The notes under the pieces: generated by a model
What the model saw: only the letters and a program-made list of their open reading frames with translations
What the model was told of the DNA's origin: nothing
Databases searched by the model: none
Made by a program: the position numbers and the translations under genes
In this document: positions 52,621 to 62,242 of the stretch, piece after piece
Numbering within the stretch: the stretch's first letter is position 1
How the letters are laid out: every line of letters begins with the position of its first letter
Assembly (NCBI RefSeq): GCF_024505185.1
Contig: NZ_JANIBJ010000016.1
Span: 41,520-105,519 of the forward strand
Direction of reading: 5' to 3'
Length of the DNA: 64,000 nucleotides
From: Methylomonas subterranea
GTDB taxonomy: Bacteria; Pseudomonadota; Gammaproteobacteria; Methylococcales; Methylomonadaceae

Positions 52621-54591
52621 ATGCCGCAATCGACCTTTCCTATTCTGCTGCGCTTTTTAGGTTCGATGAACCTGGCGATTACCTTGTTGGTGGCGATTGC
52701 CGTGGCGGCGGTGATAGGCACGGTGGTGCAACAGAACCAGCCCTATCCCGACTATGTGTTGAAATTTGGCCCGTTCTGGTTTGAAGTTTTCAAAAGCCTG
52801 GATTTGTACAATGTGTACTCGTCCGCCTGGTTTCTGAGCATACTGGGCTTTTTGGTATTGTCCACCAGCGTCTGCGTTTACCGTAACCTGCCGCATGTGC
52901 TGCGCGACCTGAACGACTACCGCGAACACAGCCAACGCAGCGCCTTGTCAAGGCTGCCGCACCAGCACACTTTTGCAAACGAACTGGACACTCAAGCCAA
53001 TTTGGCCCGCATCGCCGCGCTATTGCAGCGGCACCATTACCGCTTCAGGCATAACGACGCTCAAACCGGCCTGCTGATTGCCGCCAAAAAGGGTAGCGGC
53101 GGCCGCCTGGGCTATATCTTCAGTCATGTGGCCATCATCGTCATCTGCGTCGGCGGCCTGATGGACGGCAACCTGCCGCTGAAGATTGCCGAATGGCGCG
53201 GCGAAATCGCGGTGGAAACCCGGCGAATTCCGGCCGGAGAGATTCCTCCCATCAGCACATTGTCCGCGGAAAATAGTTCATTCCGGGCCAATATCGATAT
53301 CGCCGAAGGCGGACAATCCAATCTGGCCTTCATCGATTACAAAGACGGTTATTTGTTGCAAAAACTGCCGTTTACCCTGCAAGTCGACGATTTTCGCATC
53401 GAACATTATCCCAGCGGCCAACCCAAGTCCTTCGAAAGCGATTTGACCGTCATAGCCCCCAGCCTGCCGCGACCCTTGAAACAGACTATTTCGGTTAATC
53501 ATCCCTTAACCTTCAAGGGCTACACTATCTATCAAAACAGCTTCGGCGACGGCGGCTCCAAGCTGCATTTGCGGACTTGGCCCCTATACAGCGCCGCCAA
53601 TCCCGGCCGGCTGACCGCAACCGTGAAACAATTTACCCAGCTCGACGACCACCAACTGGAGATTTCCGATTTCAGGCCATTCAATGTCAATCCCGATCCC
53701 AGCGGCGAAAAGAAATTCATCAATCTCGGCCCCAGCTTTCAATACAAGTTGCGCCAAGCCGACGGCACGGCCAACGAATATCTAACCTATATGCAGCCTA
53801 TCGAACAGGAAGGCCGCTGGTTTTATCTGAGCGGTATGCGCGGAAAGGTCTCCGAACAGTTCAATTACTGGTTTTTGCCGGCCGACCGCGAAAAGCGCCC
53901 GGCCCGTTTCATGGCGTTTTACCACAGCCTGCGCAACCCGGAAATCTTGCATGCCATCGCCATGCAAACCGCCGCTTCCAGCGATAGCGGCAAGCAATCC
54001 TCTAATGATGACAGACAGAAGGTTGCCCGATTCATGCAGTCGCTGGCCGAGCAGTTTATCGAGGGCGGCCAGGAGAAAATTACCGCCATGCTGGAACAAA
54101 GCGTGGCGCCTGAAAAACGCCCGGAAGCCTCCGCGGTCTACAGCGCGGTCTACAGCGCGGTCCTGCAACGCTTGCTGAAAAACGTTTATTTGCAGGTGCT
54201 GCGCCAAGAACGTATCGATGTAAACCAGCCCATGTCCGACTTTGACAGCCAGTTTCTGCTGGATGCGCTGGCCGCGGTTAATCTGGCGCATGTTTACGCC
54301 GCGCCGGTATTTTTGGAATTGGAAAGCTTCCAACACATCGAGGCCACCGGGTTGCAAATCACCCGTTCGCCCGGTCAATGGCTGGTATTTCCAGGTTGTC
54401 TGTTGTTGGTGCTGGGGGTGTTTTGCATGTTCTATCTGCCGCAACGGCGTCTGTGGATACTGCTGGAAAATACCGCTAGCGGGTCGGTACTGCTGCTGGC
54501 CGGCAGCGCTCAGCGCAACCGCTACGACTTTGACAGGGAGTTTGAACTTATCAAACAACAACTGACCCAACCCACCACTTCTGTTCTGTAA
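52621..54591 (+). CDS. ccs1: Cytochrome c biogenesis protein ResB/Ccs1
   Basis: 656 residues with N-terminal membrane helices (NLAITLLVAIAVAAVIGTVV, WFLSILGFLVLSTSVCVYR, YIFSHVAIIVICVGGLMDG), a large periplasmic domain and a C-terminal helix (WLVFPGCLLLVLGVFCMFYL). It works with CcsA to carry haem and attach it to apocytochromes c (System II). A 12-bp repeat (GCGGTCTACAGC, 2.5 copies at 54133-54162) codes for AVYSAVYSAV in frame. It starts 19 bases after the second hairpin. Confidence 0.93.
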   Translation: MPQSTFPILLRFLGSMNLAITLLVAIAVAAVIGTVVQQNQPYPDYVLKFGPFWFEVFKSLDLYNVYSSAWFLSILGFLVLSTSVCVYRNLPHVLRDLNDYREHSQRSALSRLPHQHTFANELDTQANLARIAALLQRHHYRFRHNDAQTGLLIAAKKGSGGRLGYIFSHVAIIVICVGGLMDGNLPLKIAEWRGEIAVETRRIPAGEIPPISTLSAENSSFRANIDIAEGGQSNLAFIDYKDGYLLQKLPFTLQVDDFRIEHYPSGQPKSFESDLTVIAPSLPRPLKQTISVNHPLTFKGYTIYQNSFGDGGSKLHLRTWPLYSAANPGRLTATVKQFTQLDDHQLEISDFRPFNVNPDPSGEKKFINLGPSFQYKLRQADGTANEYLTYMQPIEQEGRWFYLSGMRGKVSEQFNYWFLPADREKRPARFMAFYHSLRNPEILHAIAMQTAASSDSGKQSSNDDRQKVARFMQSLAEQFIEGGQEKITAMLEQSVAPEKRPEASAVYSAVYSAVLQRLLKNVYLQVLRQERIDVNQPMSDFDSQFLLDALAAVNLAHVYAAPVFLELESFQHIEATGLQITRSPGQWLVFPGCLLLVLGVFCMFYLPQRRLWILLENTASGSVLLLAGSAQRNRYDFDREFELIKQQLTQPTTSVL

Positions 54592-54598
54592 AACCGCC

Positions 54599-55756
54599 AT
54601 GGACAACACTTTACCCCAGCCCTTCCCACAGCCCTCCTACCTTCAAGCCAGAAGCGCCTACGACTGGCTCTGGGCCGCGCTGGTATTGATGGGCGCGGGC
54701 CATGCGTTTTCGCAATATCAGGCCTTGATGGATGCTTATGAAGTCGGCATCCTACTGGTCAGCGCGCTCTTTTTGATTTGGCTGGGCTGGAGCTGGCCCG
54801 TATTGAAAAACTTTAGCCTCTGCGTGGCCAGCTTCAGCTTGTGGGCGATTTCGGTTTACGGCGGCGATTTGAGCCGGGCGGAAAACGCATTTATATTGAA
54901 ATATCTGTTTTCCAGCCAGTCGGCCATCATGTGGATGAGTGCCTTGTATGTGATGGCGACCTTGGCCTATTTCGGTTTTTTGTTGTCGGGGCGCGAATTT
55001 ATCGGCAATGTGGCTTCGGCGTTGACCTGGAGCGCCACCGCCATGGGCCTGACCGGATTGATGGTTAGATGGCGCGAATCCTATCTGCTGGGTGCCGACA
55101 TCGGCCACATTCCGGTCAGCAACCTGTACGAGGTGTTCATCCTGTTTGCCATTATCACGGCCCTGCTCTATCTGCATTACGAACAACACTACCAAACCCG
55201 CAGCCTGGGCGCGTTTGTGCTACTGGTGATCAGCGCGGCGGTCGGTTTCTTACTCTGGTACACCTTCGACCGGCACGCGGACGGCATTCAACCCTTGGTG
55301 CCGGCCTTGAACAGTTATTGGATGAAAATCCATGTGCCGGCCAATTTCGTCGGCTACGGGGCCTTTTCCCTGGCGGCCATGATAGGCTTGGTATTTGTAT
55401 TGAAAAGCCGGGCGCATCAAGGCCTGTTACTGGCAAGATTGCCGGATTTGGCCTTGCTGGACGATTTGATTTATAAAGCCATTGCCCTGGGCTTTGCTTT
55501 TTTCACGCTGGCAACCATTCTCGGCGCCTTATGGGCAGCGGAAGCCTGGGGCGGTTATTGGTCCTGGGACCCCAAGGAAACCTGGGCGCTGATCGTCTGG
55601 CTGAATTATGCCGCCTGGCTGCACATGCGGCTGACCAAGGGCTGGAGCGGCAAACCCATGGCCTGGTGGGCGATAATCGGCTTTTTCGTCACCCTGTTTG
55701 CGTTTCTGGGCGTGAATATGTTTTTATCTGGTTTACATTCCTACGGAGAACTTTGA
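54599..55756 (+). CDS. ccsA: Cytochrome c biogenesis protein CcsA (ResC)
   Basis: 385 residues, about eight membrane helices, with the haem-handling WWD domain (WGGYWSWDPKETWALIVW) and flanking conserved histidines (FDRHADG, MKIHVPANF). It is the partner of Ccs1 in System II. The stop shares one base with the dsbA start (TGATG), so the three genes form one unit. Confidence 0.94.
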   Translation: MDNTLPQPFPQPSYLQARSAYDWLWAALVLMGAGHAFSQYQALMDAYEVGILLVSALFLIWLGWSWPVLKNFSLCVASFSLWAISVYGGDLSRAENAFILKYLFSSQSAIMWMSALYVMATLAYFGFLLSGREFIGNVASALTWSATAMGLTGLMVRWRESYLLGADIGHIPVSNLYEVFILFAIITALLYLHYEQHYQTRSLGAFVLLVISAAVGFLLWYTFDRHADGIQPLVPALNSYWMKIHVPANFVGYGAFSLAAMIGLVFVLKSRAHQGLLLARLPDLALLDDLIYKAIALGFAFFTLATILGALWAAEAWGGYWSWDPKETWALIVWLNYAAWLHMRLTKGWSGKPMAWWAIIGFFVTLFAFLGVNMFLSGLHSYGEL

Positions 55757-56361
55757 TGTTAAAAAAAATCGCATTTTTGGCACTGTTTTGCCTGGCCGGC
55801 CTGGTTCGCGCGGAAGGCGGCTACGAAACCTTGTCGCCCGCGCAGCCGGTGCAAAATCCGGACAAAGTCGAAGTCATCGAATTTTTCTGGTATGGCTGCC
55901 CGCATTGTTACAGCCTGGAGCCCTCCATGGTGGAGTGGTTGAAAACCAAGCCCGCCAATGTGGAGTTCATTCGACAACCCGCCGTTTTCAGCGATTTATG
56001 GGGCAAGCACGCCAAGGCTTTTTTTACCGCCGAGGCCTTGGGGGTAACCGAGAAAGTGCATGCCGATTTCTTCGACGCCATCCAAAACAAAAAACAAAAA
56101 TTGACCTCGGAAGACGATCTGGCCAAGTTCTTTGCCGCCCACGGGATCAAGGATGAGGATTTCCGCGCTGCTTACAATTCATTCATGGTAGACGCCAAAA
56201 TGCGCCAGGCCGAAACCATGGGCGCCCGCTACGGCATCAGCGGCGTACCAGCCATCGTCGTCAACGGCAAGTACCGGGTGACGGCAAGCACGGCCAAATC
56301 GCAAGACAACATGATTGCCGTTACCAACCAGCTGATTCAACGGGAATCGACCGCCAAATAA
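55756..56361 (+). CDS. dsbA: Thiol:disulfide interchange protein DsbA
   Basis: 201 residues with a signal peptide (MLKKIAFLALFCLAGLVRA), the CPHC active site (C48-C51 in FFWYGCPHCYS), and the cis-proline loop GISGVPAIVV. It is the periplasmic oxidase that makes disulfides. Its place after ccs1-ccsA suggests a supporting role in cytochrome c maturation, where disulfide state of the CxxCH cysteines matters. The ATG at 55756 overlaps the ccsA stop by one base. Confidence 0.94.
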   Translation: MLKKIAFLALFCLAGLVRAEGGYETLSPAQPVQNPDKVEVIEFFWYGCPHCYSLEPSMVEWLKTKPANVEFIRQPAVFSDLWGKHAKAFFTAEALGVTEKVHADFFDAIQNKKQKLTSEDDLAKFFAAHGIKDEDFRAAYNSFMVDAKMRQAETMGARYGISGVPAIVVNGKYRVTASTAKSQDNMIAVTNQLIQRESTAK

Positions 56362-56385
56362 CTCCGAGGGCTTTATTTACCCCTG

Positions 56386-56412
56386 TTGCCGGCAATTATT
56401 TATTGCCGGCAA
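56386..56412 (+). terminator. Hairpin after dsbA
   Basis: A perfect 11-bp stem TTGCCGGCAAT/ATTGCCGGCAA around TATTT. Each arm is itself the palindrome TTGCCGGCAA. There is no T-run after it; it could terminate the ccs1-ccsA-dsbA unit or be a binding site ahead of the cyclase genes. A TATAAT box lies just downstream at 56429-56434. Confidence 0.5.
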
Positions 56413-56474
56413 TTCGGCACCGGTAGAGTATAATCTCTGCTTAATTGCCGATTATTCCGAGGTAATAAGCCTGC

Positions 56475-57998
56475 ATGAGCTTTTTCAAAACGAGGGACGA
56501 TTCGCCGGCCAAGTGGAAGGAAAAATACTTCGACCTGCTGGACAGTCAGGAAAAATCCGAGCAAGAGCATAAAACCAGTCAGGATTTACTGTGTAAAACG
56601 ATTATCCGTTTTGCGCTGGCCGCCAAGGGCTATAATACGACTCTCGATCCGCATCTGGATCGCATTCGCGAACTGTTGAAAACCGGCGTTAAAATCCAAC
56701 TGCTGCGTAGCGAGCTTGAAGAGTTTTCCAATGCCCTGCTGAGCATGGAAGATTATTCAAATCGCGAACGTGCCGATGCCACGCTGTTATTCGACTTTTT
56801 GACCGCTCATTTTCCGGACCGCTCAAGGGATCTGGAAAACCTTCGCCAACGTTACGCCGCGGGCGATTATTCATCACCGCAACTTCTATTCTCTTCACTC
56901 TCCAATATCCTGGCGGACAATCCATCGGAAACGGGCGATTTTGCCGGAGAACTGGCGCTGGCCGACACCCAGGCGATTGGTCGGCATCTGCTGGAATTGC
57001 TGGAGGGCGCCGATCTGCCCGGGGAGTTTCTGGACGACGGCAACAAGCTAAAAAACCGCTTGCAAAGCGGTCAACCGCTCGGCCCGATATTCGGCGACGC
57101 GGTCAATTTGCTAATGTCCATTAAAGACCATCTACGGCTCGAACAACAGGACATGGCCGATTTTCTATCGGCCTTGACCGAGGAGTTGGCCGGACTTGGC
57201 TTGCTGGCGACGGGCGTAAATATCGCCGCCGAGGACGCGGAAAAAAAACGTCACGATATTGATCGGGATCTGGCGTCTCAGATGGCCGATTTACAGAGAA
57301 AATCCGCCACCGCCACCCAGCTGGAGCCCTTGAAGCAGCTGGTCGGACTTCGGCTGCAAAGCATCAACCAGCAACTGCAGAGCTACGCCATGCAGGAACA
57401 AGTGGAAAGAGATAAAACCCAACGGGAGCTCAGGAATCTGTTACAGAAAATCAGGGACATGGAAGCGGAAACCAGCGAACTGCAATCCCGGCTGGACGCG
57501 GCGCAAAATCGGGCGATGCGAGATCCCCTCACCAACTTGCCCAACCGGCTGGCATTCGAAGAGCGCCTGACCGATGAAATAGCTCGCGCCAACCGCTACG
57601 GCGGCGCCTTGACACTGGCGGTCTGGGACATCGACCTTTTTAAAAACATCAACGATACTTACGGACACAAATCCGGCGACAAAGCCTTAATGGTGATTGC
57701 TAGATTGCTGTCCGGTCATTGCCGCGAGGCCGATTTCGTGGCGCGTTTCGGCGGCGAGGAGTTTGTAATGCTGCTGCCGGAAACCACGCTGACATCCGGA
57801 TTGAAAATGACGGACGACTTGCGGAAAAACATTGGAAAGAGTAGCTTTCGCGCCAATGGAGACAAGATATCGATTACCCTCTCGTGCGGTTTGACTCAAT
57901 ATAAACAGGGAGACAACAATGAATCCATATTCATACGCGCCGACGGCGCCCTGTACCAAGCAAAACAGAATGGCCGCAATCAATGCGTAGCCGCCTGA
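56475..57998 (+). CDS. Diguanylate cyclase (GGDEF), first of a tandem pair
   Basis: 507 residues: an N-terminal helical domain (about 25-300, unrecognised), a coiled coil (about 290-345), and a C-terminal GGDEF domain with WDIDLFKNINDTYGHKSGD and the active GGEEF (in ARFGGEEFVMLL). The I-site RxxD is present five residues before it (READ), so product inhibition by c-di-GMP is expected. It lies before a paralogue by eight bases. The signal is unknown, with no membrane segment, so it is cytoplasmic. Confidence 0.9.
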   Translation: MSFFKTRDDSPAKWKEKYFDLLDSQEKSEQEHKTSQDLLCKTIIRFALAAKGYNTTLDPHLDRIRELLKTGVKIQLLRSELEEFSNALLSMEDYSNRERADATLLFDFLTAHFPDRSRDLENLRQRYAAGDYSSPQLLFSSLSNILADNPSETGDFAGELALADTQAIGRHLLELLEGADLPGEFLDDGNKLKNRLQSGQPLGPIFGDAVNLLMSIKDHLRLEQQDMADFLSALTEELAGLGLLATGVNIAAEDAEKKRHDIDRDLASQMADLQRKSATATQLEPLKQLVGLRLQSINQQLQSYAMQEQVERDKTQRELRNLLQKIRDMEAETSELQSRLDAAQNRAMRDPLTNLPNRLAFEERLTDEIARANRYGGALTLAVWDIDLFKNINDTYGHKSGDKALMVIARLLSGHCREADFVARFGGEEFVMLLPETTLTSGLKMTDDLRKNIGKSSFRANGDKISITLSCGLTQYKQGDNNESIFIRADGALYQAKQNGRNQCVAA

Positions 57999-58005
57999 AC
58001 CGAGC

Positions 58006-59319
58006 ATGAGCGCCATCCCGCCAGCCGCCGACCAGGAAAAGCTGCTTTATAAGCTGGTCATCCAGTTTTTGATTTTCAGTCAAGGTAGCCATAAATTATT
58101 GGAACCTCATCTGATCCAGATCGGCAAGCGCCTGAAGTCCGGAGCAAGCCTGCATGAGTTGACGCCGGAGCTGTTGGCCATTTCCAAAACCCTATTGCAT
58201 ATTTCCAAACAAACCGAACCGAGTAAGAAGGAAAACGGTTCCACGCAACAACCCGCCTATTTATTGCAACGACTCGATGAGTTGCTGGACAGCAGCGACG
58301 TACCGCTGCGCTTTCAACAACAAAAAGCCGCCTTGAGGCAGCGTATCAAGGCCAACGCCGACGACAGCACATTCAATAAAGTCATCGATTCGGCTGTTGC
58401 CTTGTTGGTGGACATCAAGGATTATGCAGTTTCCGAGCAAAAAGACATTGGGGGGTTTTTAAGCCAACTGACCACGCAACTGGGCGAAATCGAACAACAT
58501 GTGGAACTTGTCGGGCAATCCAGCCAATTGTCTTACGACCAACGCCAGCATCTCGATCTGGAGATCAACCAACAACTGGACGACATTAAGGGCTGCGCCA
58601 ACGAGGCGGAAGAGTTAACGGCCCTGAAAACCATTACTAGCGATCATCTCGACCGCTTGATGATGCAACTGATGGAACACAAACAACTGGAAAGCGAAAG
58701 ACAGTTGCACGCTCAGCAACAATTGACCTTGATGGCGGAAAAGTTGCAAGCTCTGGAAACGGAAACCGAAGCCCTGCGCACCAAGCTAAAAATCGAACAT
58801 GACCGAGCCTTGTGCGACACCCTGACGGGCTTGCCCAACAGGCTGGCCTATAAAGACAGGGTGGATATGGAGGCCAATCGCTGGCGGCGCTACCGCGCCC
58901 CCTTATCCTTATTGATTTGGGATATCGATTATTTCAAGCCCATCAATGACAACTACGGCCACAAAGCCGGCGATAAAACGCTGAGCCTGGTTGGCCAGCT
59001 GTTGCTGAACAATTGCCGCTCCACCGATTTTGTTGCCCGCTATGGCGGCGAGGAATTTGTGATGCTGATGCCCAATACCCAGGCAATCCAGGCTTATGCG
59101 ATGGCGGAAAAGGTCAGGGATATGATCGAACACTGCGGGTTCAACTACAACGGCGAGAAGATCGATTTAACCATTAGTTGCGGAATCAGCGAATTTACCG
59201 ATGGAGACCAGCACGACGACGTATTCATACGCGCGGACCAAGCGCTGTATCAAGCCAAACAGGCCGGACGGAACCGTTGCATGATCTATCAAAACGAGCT
59301 CGACTCACCCAACAATTAA
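58006..59319 (+). CDS. Diguanylate cyclase (GGDEF), second of a tandem pair
   Basis: 437 residues with the same architecture as the previous gene: the helical N-terminal domain shares its pattern (KLLYKLVIQFLIFSQGSHKL, PHLIQIGKRLKSGASLHEL), followed by a coiled coil and a GGDEF domain with active GGEEF (ARYGGEEFVMLM) and I-site RxxD (RSTD). A tandem duplication is the simplest origin. Both likely make c-di-GMP with slightly different inputs. Confidence 0.9.
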   Translation: MSAIPPAADQEKLLYKLVIQFLIFSQGSHKLLEPHLIQIGKRLKSGASLHELTPELLAISKTLLHISKQTEPSKKENGSTQQPAYLLQRLDELLDSSDVPLRFQQQKAALRQRIKANADDSTFNKVIDSAVALLVDIKDYAVSEQKDIGGFLSQLTTQLGEIEQHVELVGQSSQLSYDQRQHLDLEINQQLDDIKGCANEAEELTALKTITSDHLDRLMMQLMEHKQLESERQLHAQQQLTLMAEKLQALETETEALRTKLKIEHDRALCDTLTGLPNRLAYKDRVDMEANRWRRYRAPLSLLIWDIDYFKPINDNYGHKAGDKTLSLVGQLLLNNCRSTDFVARYGGEEFVMLMPNTQAIQAYAMAEKVRDMIEHCGFNYNGEKIDLTISCGISEFTDGDQHDDVFIRADQALYQAKQAGRNRCMIYQNELDSPNN

Positions 59320-59400
59320 TTCGGTTTGGGTAATCTGCTCAAGACGGTCTGGCGCGAGGGGCATCCGGTGCCATGATTGGCGGTTAACAAAAGCTCAAAA

Positions 59401-60087
59401 TCAGCGCCCCGCAAACGCAAGCACATTGCCCCAACGCTCATGCTGTGGAGCCGATAGGCAAGCATCGAAAACGGCAATTGCCTCATCGCAACTGATAACT
59501 TCCTGTCGACTTTCCAAAATGAACTTGGCCAAACTGCTGATGCAGACCCAATGCAGCGCATCGTCAATAAACCGGTAGGCCTGTTTAAGCAATTCCGCCA
59601 GTTTTTTGTCCCGCAAGGTTTTGGATGTAATGAAATAATCCAGATAATATTGCGCTCTCTCCAGATCGCTATGGCCGCCGTAATGCCTTAACGCTTCCAG
59701 AGTCATCAGTTCCAGATTAAAGATTTCACCATCGCCAATGGCGACGTACTTGGCTTCAGCCAAGGGCCCGACCAACAAATTGACCACATCGGCTTCGTAC
59801 GCGCGCTGACAGCTATGCTGACCGCAATTGGTCATCGCGGAAAAACTTTCAATCACGGCAATCGGTAAATTTTGAATCAGATTGCCATCGACCACTTTGG
59901 CAAAAAATTCGCGTTGGCTGGAATCCGGTCTTTTGATTTGAATTTCGAAAAACACCGGAGGCAGTTGCTTTTGCCGGTTTCGAATGTGAATGGCGGCGGC
60001 ATGACCCGCTTCGTGAAAGGCAGTACGGCAATTAAGCTCGTCCGTATTCAGAAATGCGGCGGCAGCTACTTTGTAGTTTCTTTCCAT
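59401..60087 (-). CDS. Orphan M41 (FtsH-peptidase-like) metalloprotease domain protein
   Basis: 228 residues. The zinc motif HEAGH (in TAFHEAGHAAAIH, about residue 25) is the one used by FtsH peptidases, and a later segment VNLLVGPLAEAKYVAIGD resembles the FtsH region with the third ligand. There is no AAA+ domain and no membrane segment, so it is a free-standing peptidase-like protein. The ATG at 60087 follows GAGG by six bases. A terminator-like hairpin lies in the leader just upstream. Confidence 0.78.
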   Translation of the reverse strand: MERNYKVAAAAFLNTDELNCRTAFHEAGHAAAIHIRNRQKQLPPVFFEIQIKRPDSSQREFFAKVVDGNLIQNLPIAVIESFSAMTNCGQHSCQRAYEADVVNLLVGPLAEAKYVAIGDGEIFNLELMTLEALRHYGGHSDLERAQYYLDYFITSKTLRDKKLAELLKQAYRFIDDALHWVCISSLAKFILESRQEVISCDEAIAVFDACLSAPQHERWGNVLAFAGR

Positions 60088-60101
60088 AAACAGCCTCGTC
60101 C

Positions 60102-60127
60102 AAAAAAGATGCGGCATTAAGCCGCAT
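60102..60127 (-). terminator. Terminator hairpin in the leader of the M41-like gene
   Basis: On the minus strand ATGCGGC/GCCGCAT with a 5-base loop is followed by six T, a good intrinsic terminator. The T-run ends only 14 bases before the ATG at 60087, so it may end transcription from the GH17 gene or attenuate the M41-like gene itself. Confidence 0.75.
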
Positions 60128-60303
60128 TGAGGAAGGATATTAAAACTCTTTCCCTTAGGAGAGGGAGCGCATACAAGAGTTGCATACAGTTTAATAAACA
60201 AGCGGCGCTTTGAAAATGTGACAAATTGCCGCGCATAAATCGGGCCATCGCCGCAATGGCGACATGGCGACATGGGTTGGAGCCCTGCCGACCCGGCACA
60301 AAC

Positions 60304-62007
60304 TCACTCTTCGACCCTGGGTCGTGCCTTAGCCCAGAAAGGTAGGGCCAGAGTCAATAAGCACGCTAACCAGATTAACAGTTGTTGGTTGTAGAGCGCA
60401 TAGCTCAAGGCGACGGGCAAACCTTCCGACAAGCCGGGGTGGGCCTGAATGAAGTCCCGGCCATCCAAAAAGGCTTTGGTTTCGCCGAATACCATCGCTA
60501 TTGCGGCAAAACTCAAGCCGTAGGCAATCAGACGGTCATGGCGCCCCCCTATGTTCCAACCGCACAATTGATCAAAACCCAGGTCACAGCCTTTTATGTT
60601 GCCGCTGGCTAGCCACTGACAAGCCACAAGGCCGACAATACCGAGGACGGGAAGGGCAAACTGTTCGATCGGAAAACTCAGATAGCGCCCGGCAACCGCC
60701 AAACCGTAAGTTTTGTATAGCGCCAACAAAATGAAAAACAAATAAGCATTTTTAAGCTTAAACGCCAACGCGCCCGCGCCCGGCCGCCGATTCAAAATAT
60801 CCAGGTAGCGCTGAATCAAAAACACCAGTAATACCACGTTCGCAAACAACATAAAAACCGTGTAAGCACGCTGCAAGCTACTGTAACTGGTATACCAAAG
60901 AAAATGCGCCAAGGTGACCAGACAGATACTAAAAAGCTGGGTAAACAGCAACAGTACCAGCAGACTTGGCAGTGACCTGAATTGAATTTTTTTGAAACAA
61001 GCCGCAATGATGGTCAGCCATATTAAAACCGCGAACGCAAAATGTGTTAGCCAATCCGGATTTTCAGCTACCGGGCCGGTCAACGGAAAAACCGGTTTTC
61101 TGTCGGCCGAAAACAGCCCCCAATTGGCGCCGACCACGCCTTCCAGATTGCTTTTCCAAGGCTGGTTAAACGCTTCCACGATGTTGTAATCGAAACCGTG
61201 CCGGGTGGCGACTTGTATCATGCCTCGGATAAACCTGGCTTCATTGACGACACCCGGAACCGCCAAGCCGCGCTGCCGACCCGCGCTGGGCCAACCGGAT
61301 TCGCCGATTAAAATGGGTTTTCCCGGCGCAATGCCTCGCGCCTCGTCTTCGACCTGTTTGACGATTTTTTCCAGATGTTCCGAAGCTCGCTCCACCGAAA
61401 CCGGCTCGTCTTCCCAATACGGCAAAATATGGATAGTGATGAAGTCGACTTCCTTGATCAATTGGGGATGCTTCATGTACATCGACCAAACATCGGCATA
61501 GGAAACCGGTTGCTTAACGACCCGTTTGACTTCCCGGATATAGCCGATCAGCCGATCGACATCCATATCGCCGCGCAACAATACCTCATTACCCACTATC
61601 ACCCGCTTGACCACATCGGGATTGGCATTGGCTGATTTGATCAAGGCATCCACTTCCTTTTTATTATCCAGGTAACCATAACCCAACCAACCTCCCTGGA
61701 TTACCGCCAGCCCATGCTTGCGCGCCAATTCCGGCACGTTTTCCATGCCCCCGCCCACACTGGAATAGGTACGCACACTCAGGGTTTTATCCGCCAGTAA
61801 ACTTAAATCCTCATCTACATGTTCCTTGGGCGGAAAAATCTCCTCCAGGGGACTAAAGCCTTCCCGGAAAGGCGCAAACGATAAGCTCATCAATTTGCCG
61901 GCCGGCACATCGACTCCGGCGTCCCGTGGCTGATTGACAAACCAGGCAACGCTGGCGTGAACTAAAAGCACCGCGAAGGTACAAAGCAATAATCGGGCTG
62001 ATGACAT
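60304..62007 (-). CDS. Membrane-bound GH17-type beta-glucan protein
   Basis: 567 residues: an N-terminal signal or anchor (LLLCTFAVLLVHASVAWFV), a periplasmic glycoside hydrolase family 17 domain with catalytic glutamates in IVGNEVLLR (acid/base) and IGESGWPSAG (nucleophile), and about eight C-terminal membrane helices. This form is found in Gram-negatives near beta-glucan synthesis genes and may act as a transglycosylase on beta-1,3/1,6-glucans rather than a simple hydrolase. No glucan synthase gene is adjacent. Confidence 0.88.
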   Translation of the reverse strand: MSSARLLLCTFAVLLVHASVAWFVNQPRDAGVDVPAGKLMSLSFAPFREGFSPLEEIFPPKEHVDEDLSLLADKTLSVRTYSSVGGGMENVPELARKHGLAVIQGGWLGYGYLDNKKEVDALIKSANANPDVVKRVIVGNEVLLRGDMDVDRLIGYIREVKRVVKQPVSYADVWSMYMKHPQLIKEVDFITIHILPYWEDEPVSVERASEHLEKIVKQVEDEARGIAPGKPILIGESGWPSAGRQRGLAVPGVVNEARFIRGMIQVATRHGFDYNIVEAFNQPWKSNLEGVVGANWGLFSADRKPVFPLTGPVAENPDWLTHFAFAVLIWLTIIAACFKKIQFRSLPSLLVLLLFTQLFSICLVTLAHFLWYTSYSSLQRAYTVFMLFANVVLLVFLIQRYLDILNRRPGAGALAFKLKNAYLFFILLALYKTYGLAVAGRYLSFPIEQFALPVLGIVGLVACQWLASGNIKGCDLGFDQLCGWNIGGRHDRLIAYGLSFAAIAMVFGETKAFLDGRDFIQAHPGLSEGLPVALSYALYNQQLLIWLACLLTLALPFWAKARPRVEE

Positions 62008-62242
62008 AAATGAAGATATGGTTTGGTTGGCGTTCGGACAGCGTTAATGACTCGCAAAGCCGATTATATCGATTTTCCGCAACGGCCGGGTTTTACCCGG
62101 TCCCGACCGCCGGACGAACCGCATTTTTTCGAAATAATTTCTGTACTTTACCCATGGGTTCTGGTTACAGTATTGGGCTATCCACATATCGGAACCCTGT
62201 TCCGTTACCAATAGACTCATCGTCAATTTTATGAGGCTTTCC
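62008..62242. other. Divergent spacer, GH17 gene to multicopper oxidase
   Basis: About 235 bases containing the promoters of both genes. I see no clear consensus boxes, and no gene. Confidence 0.3.
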
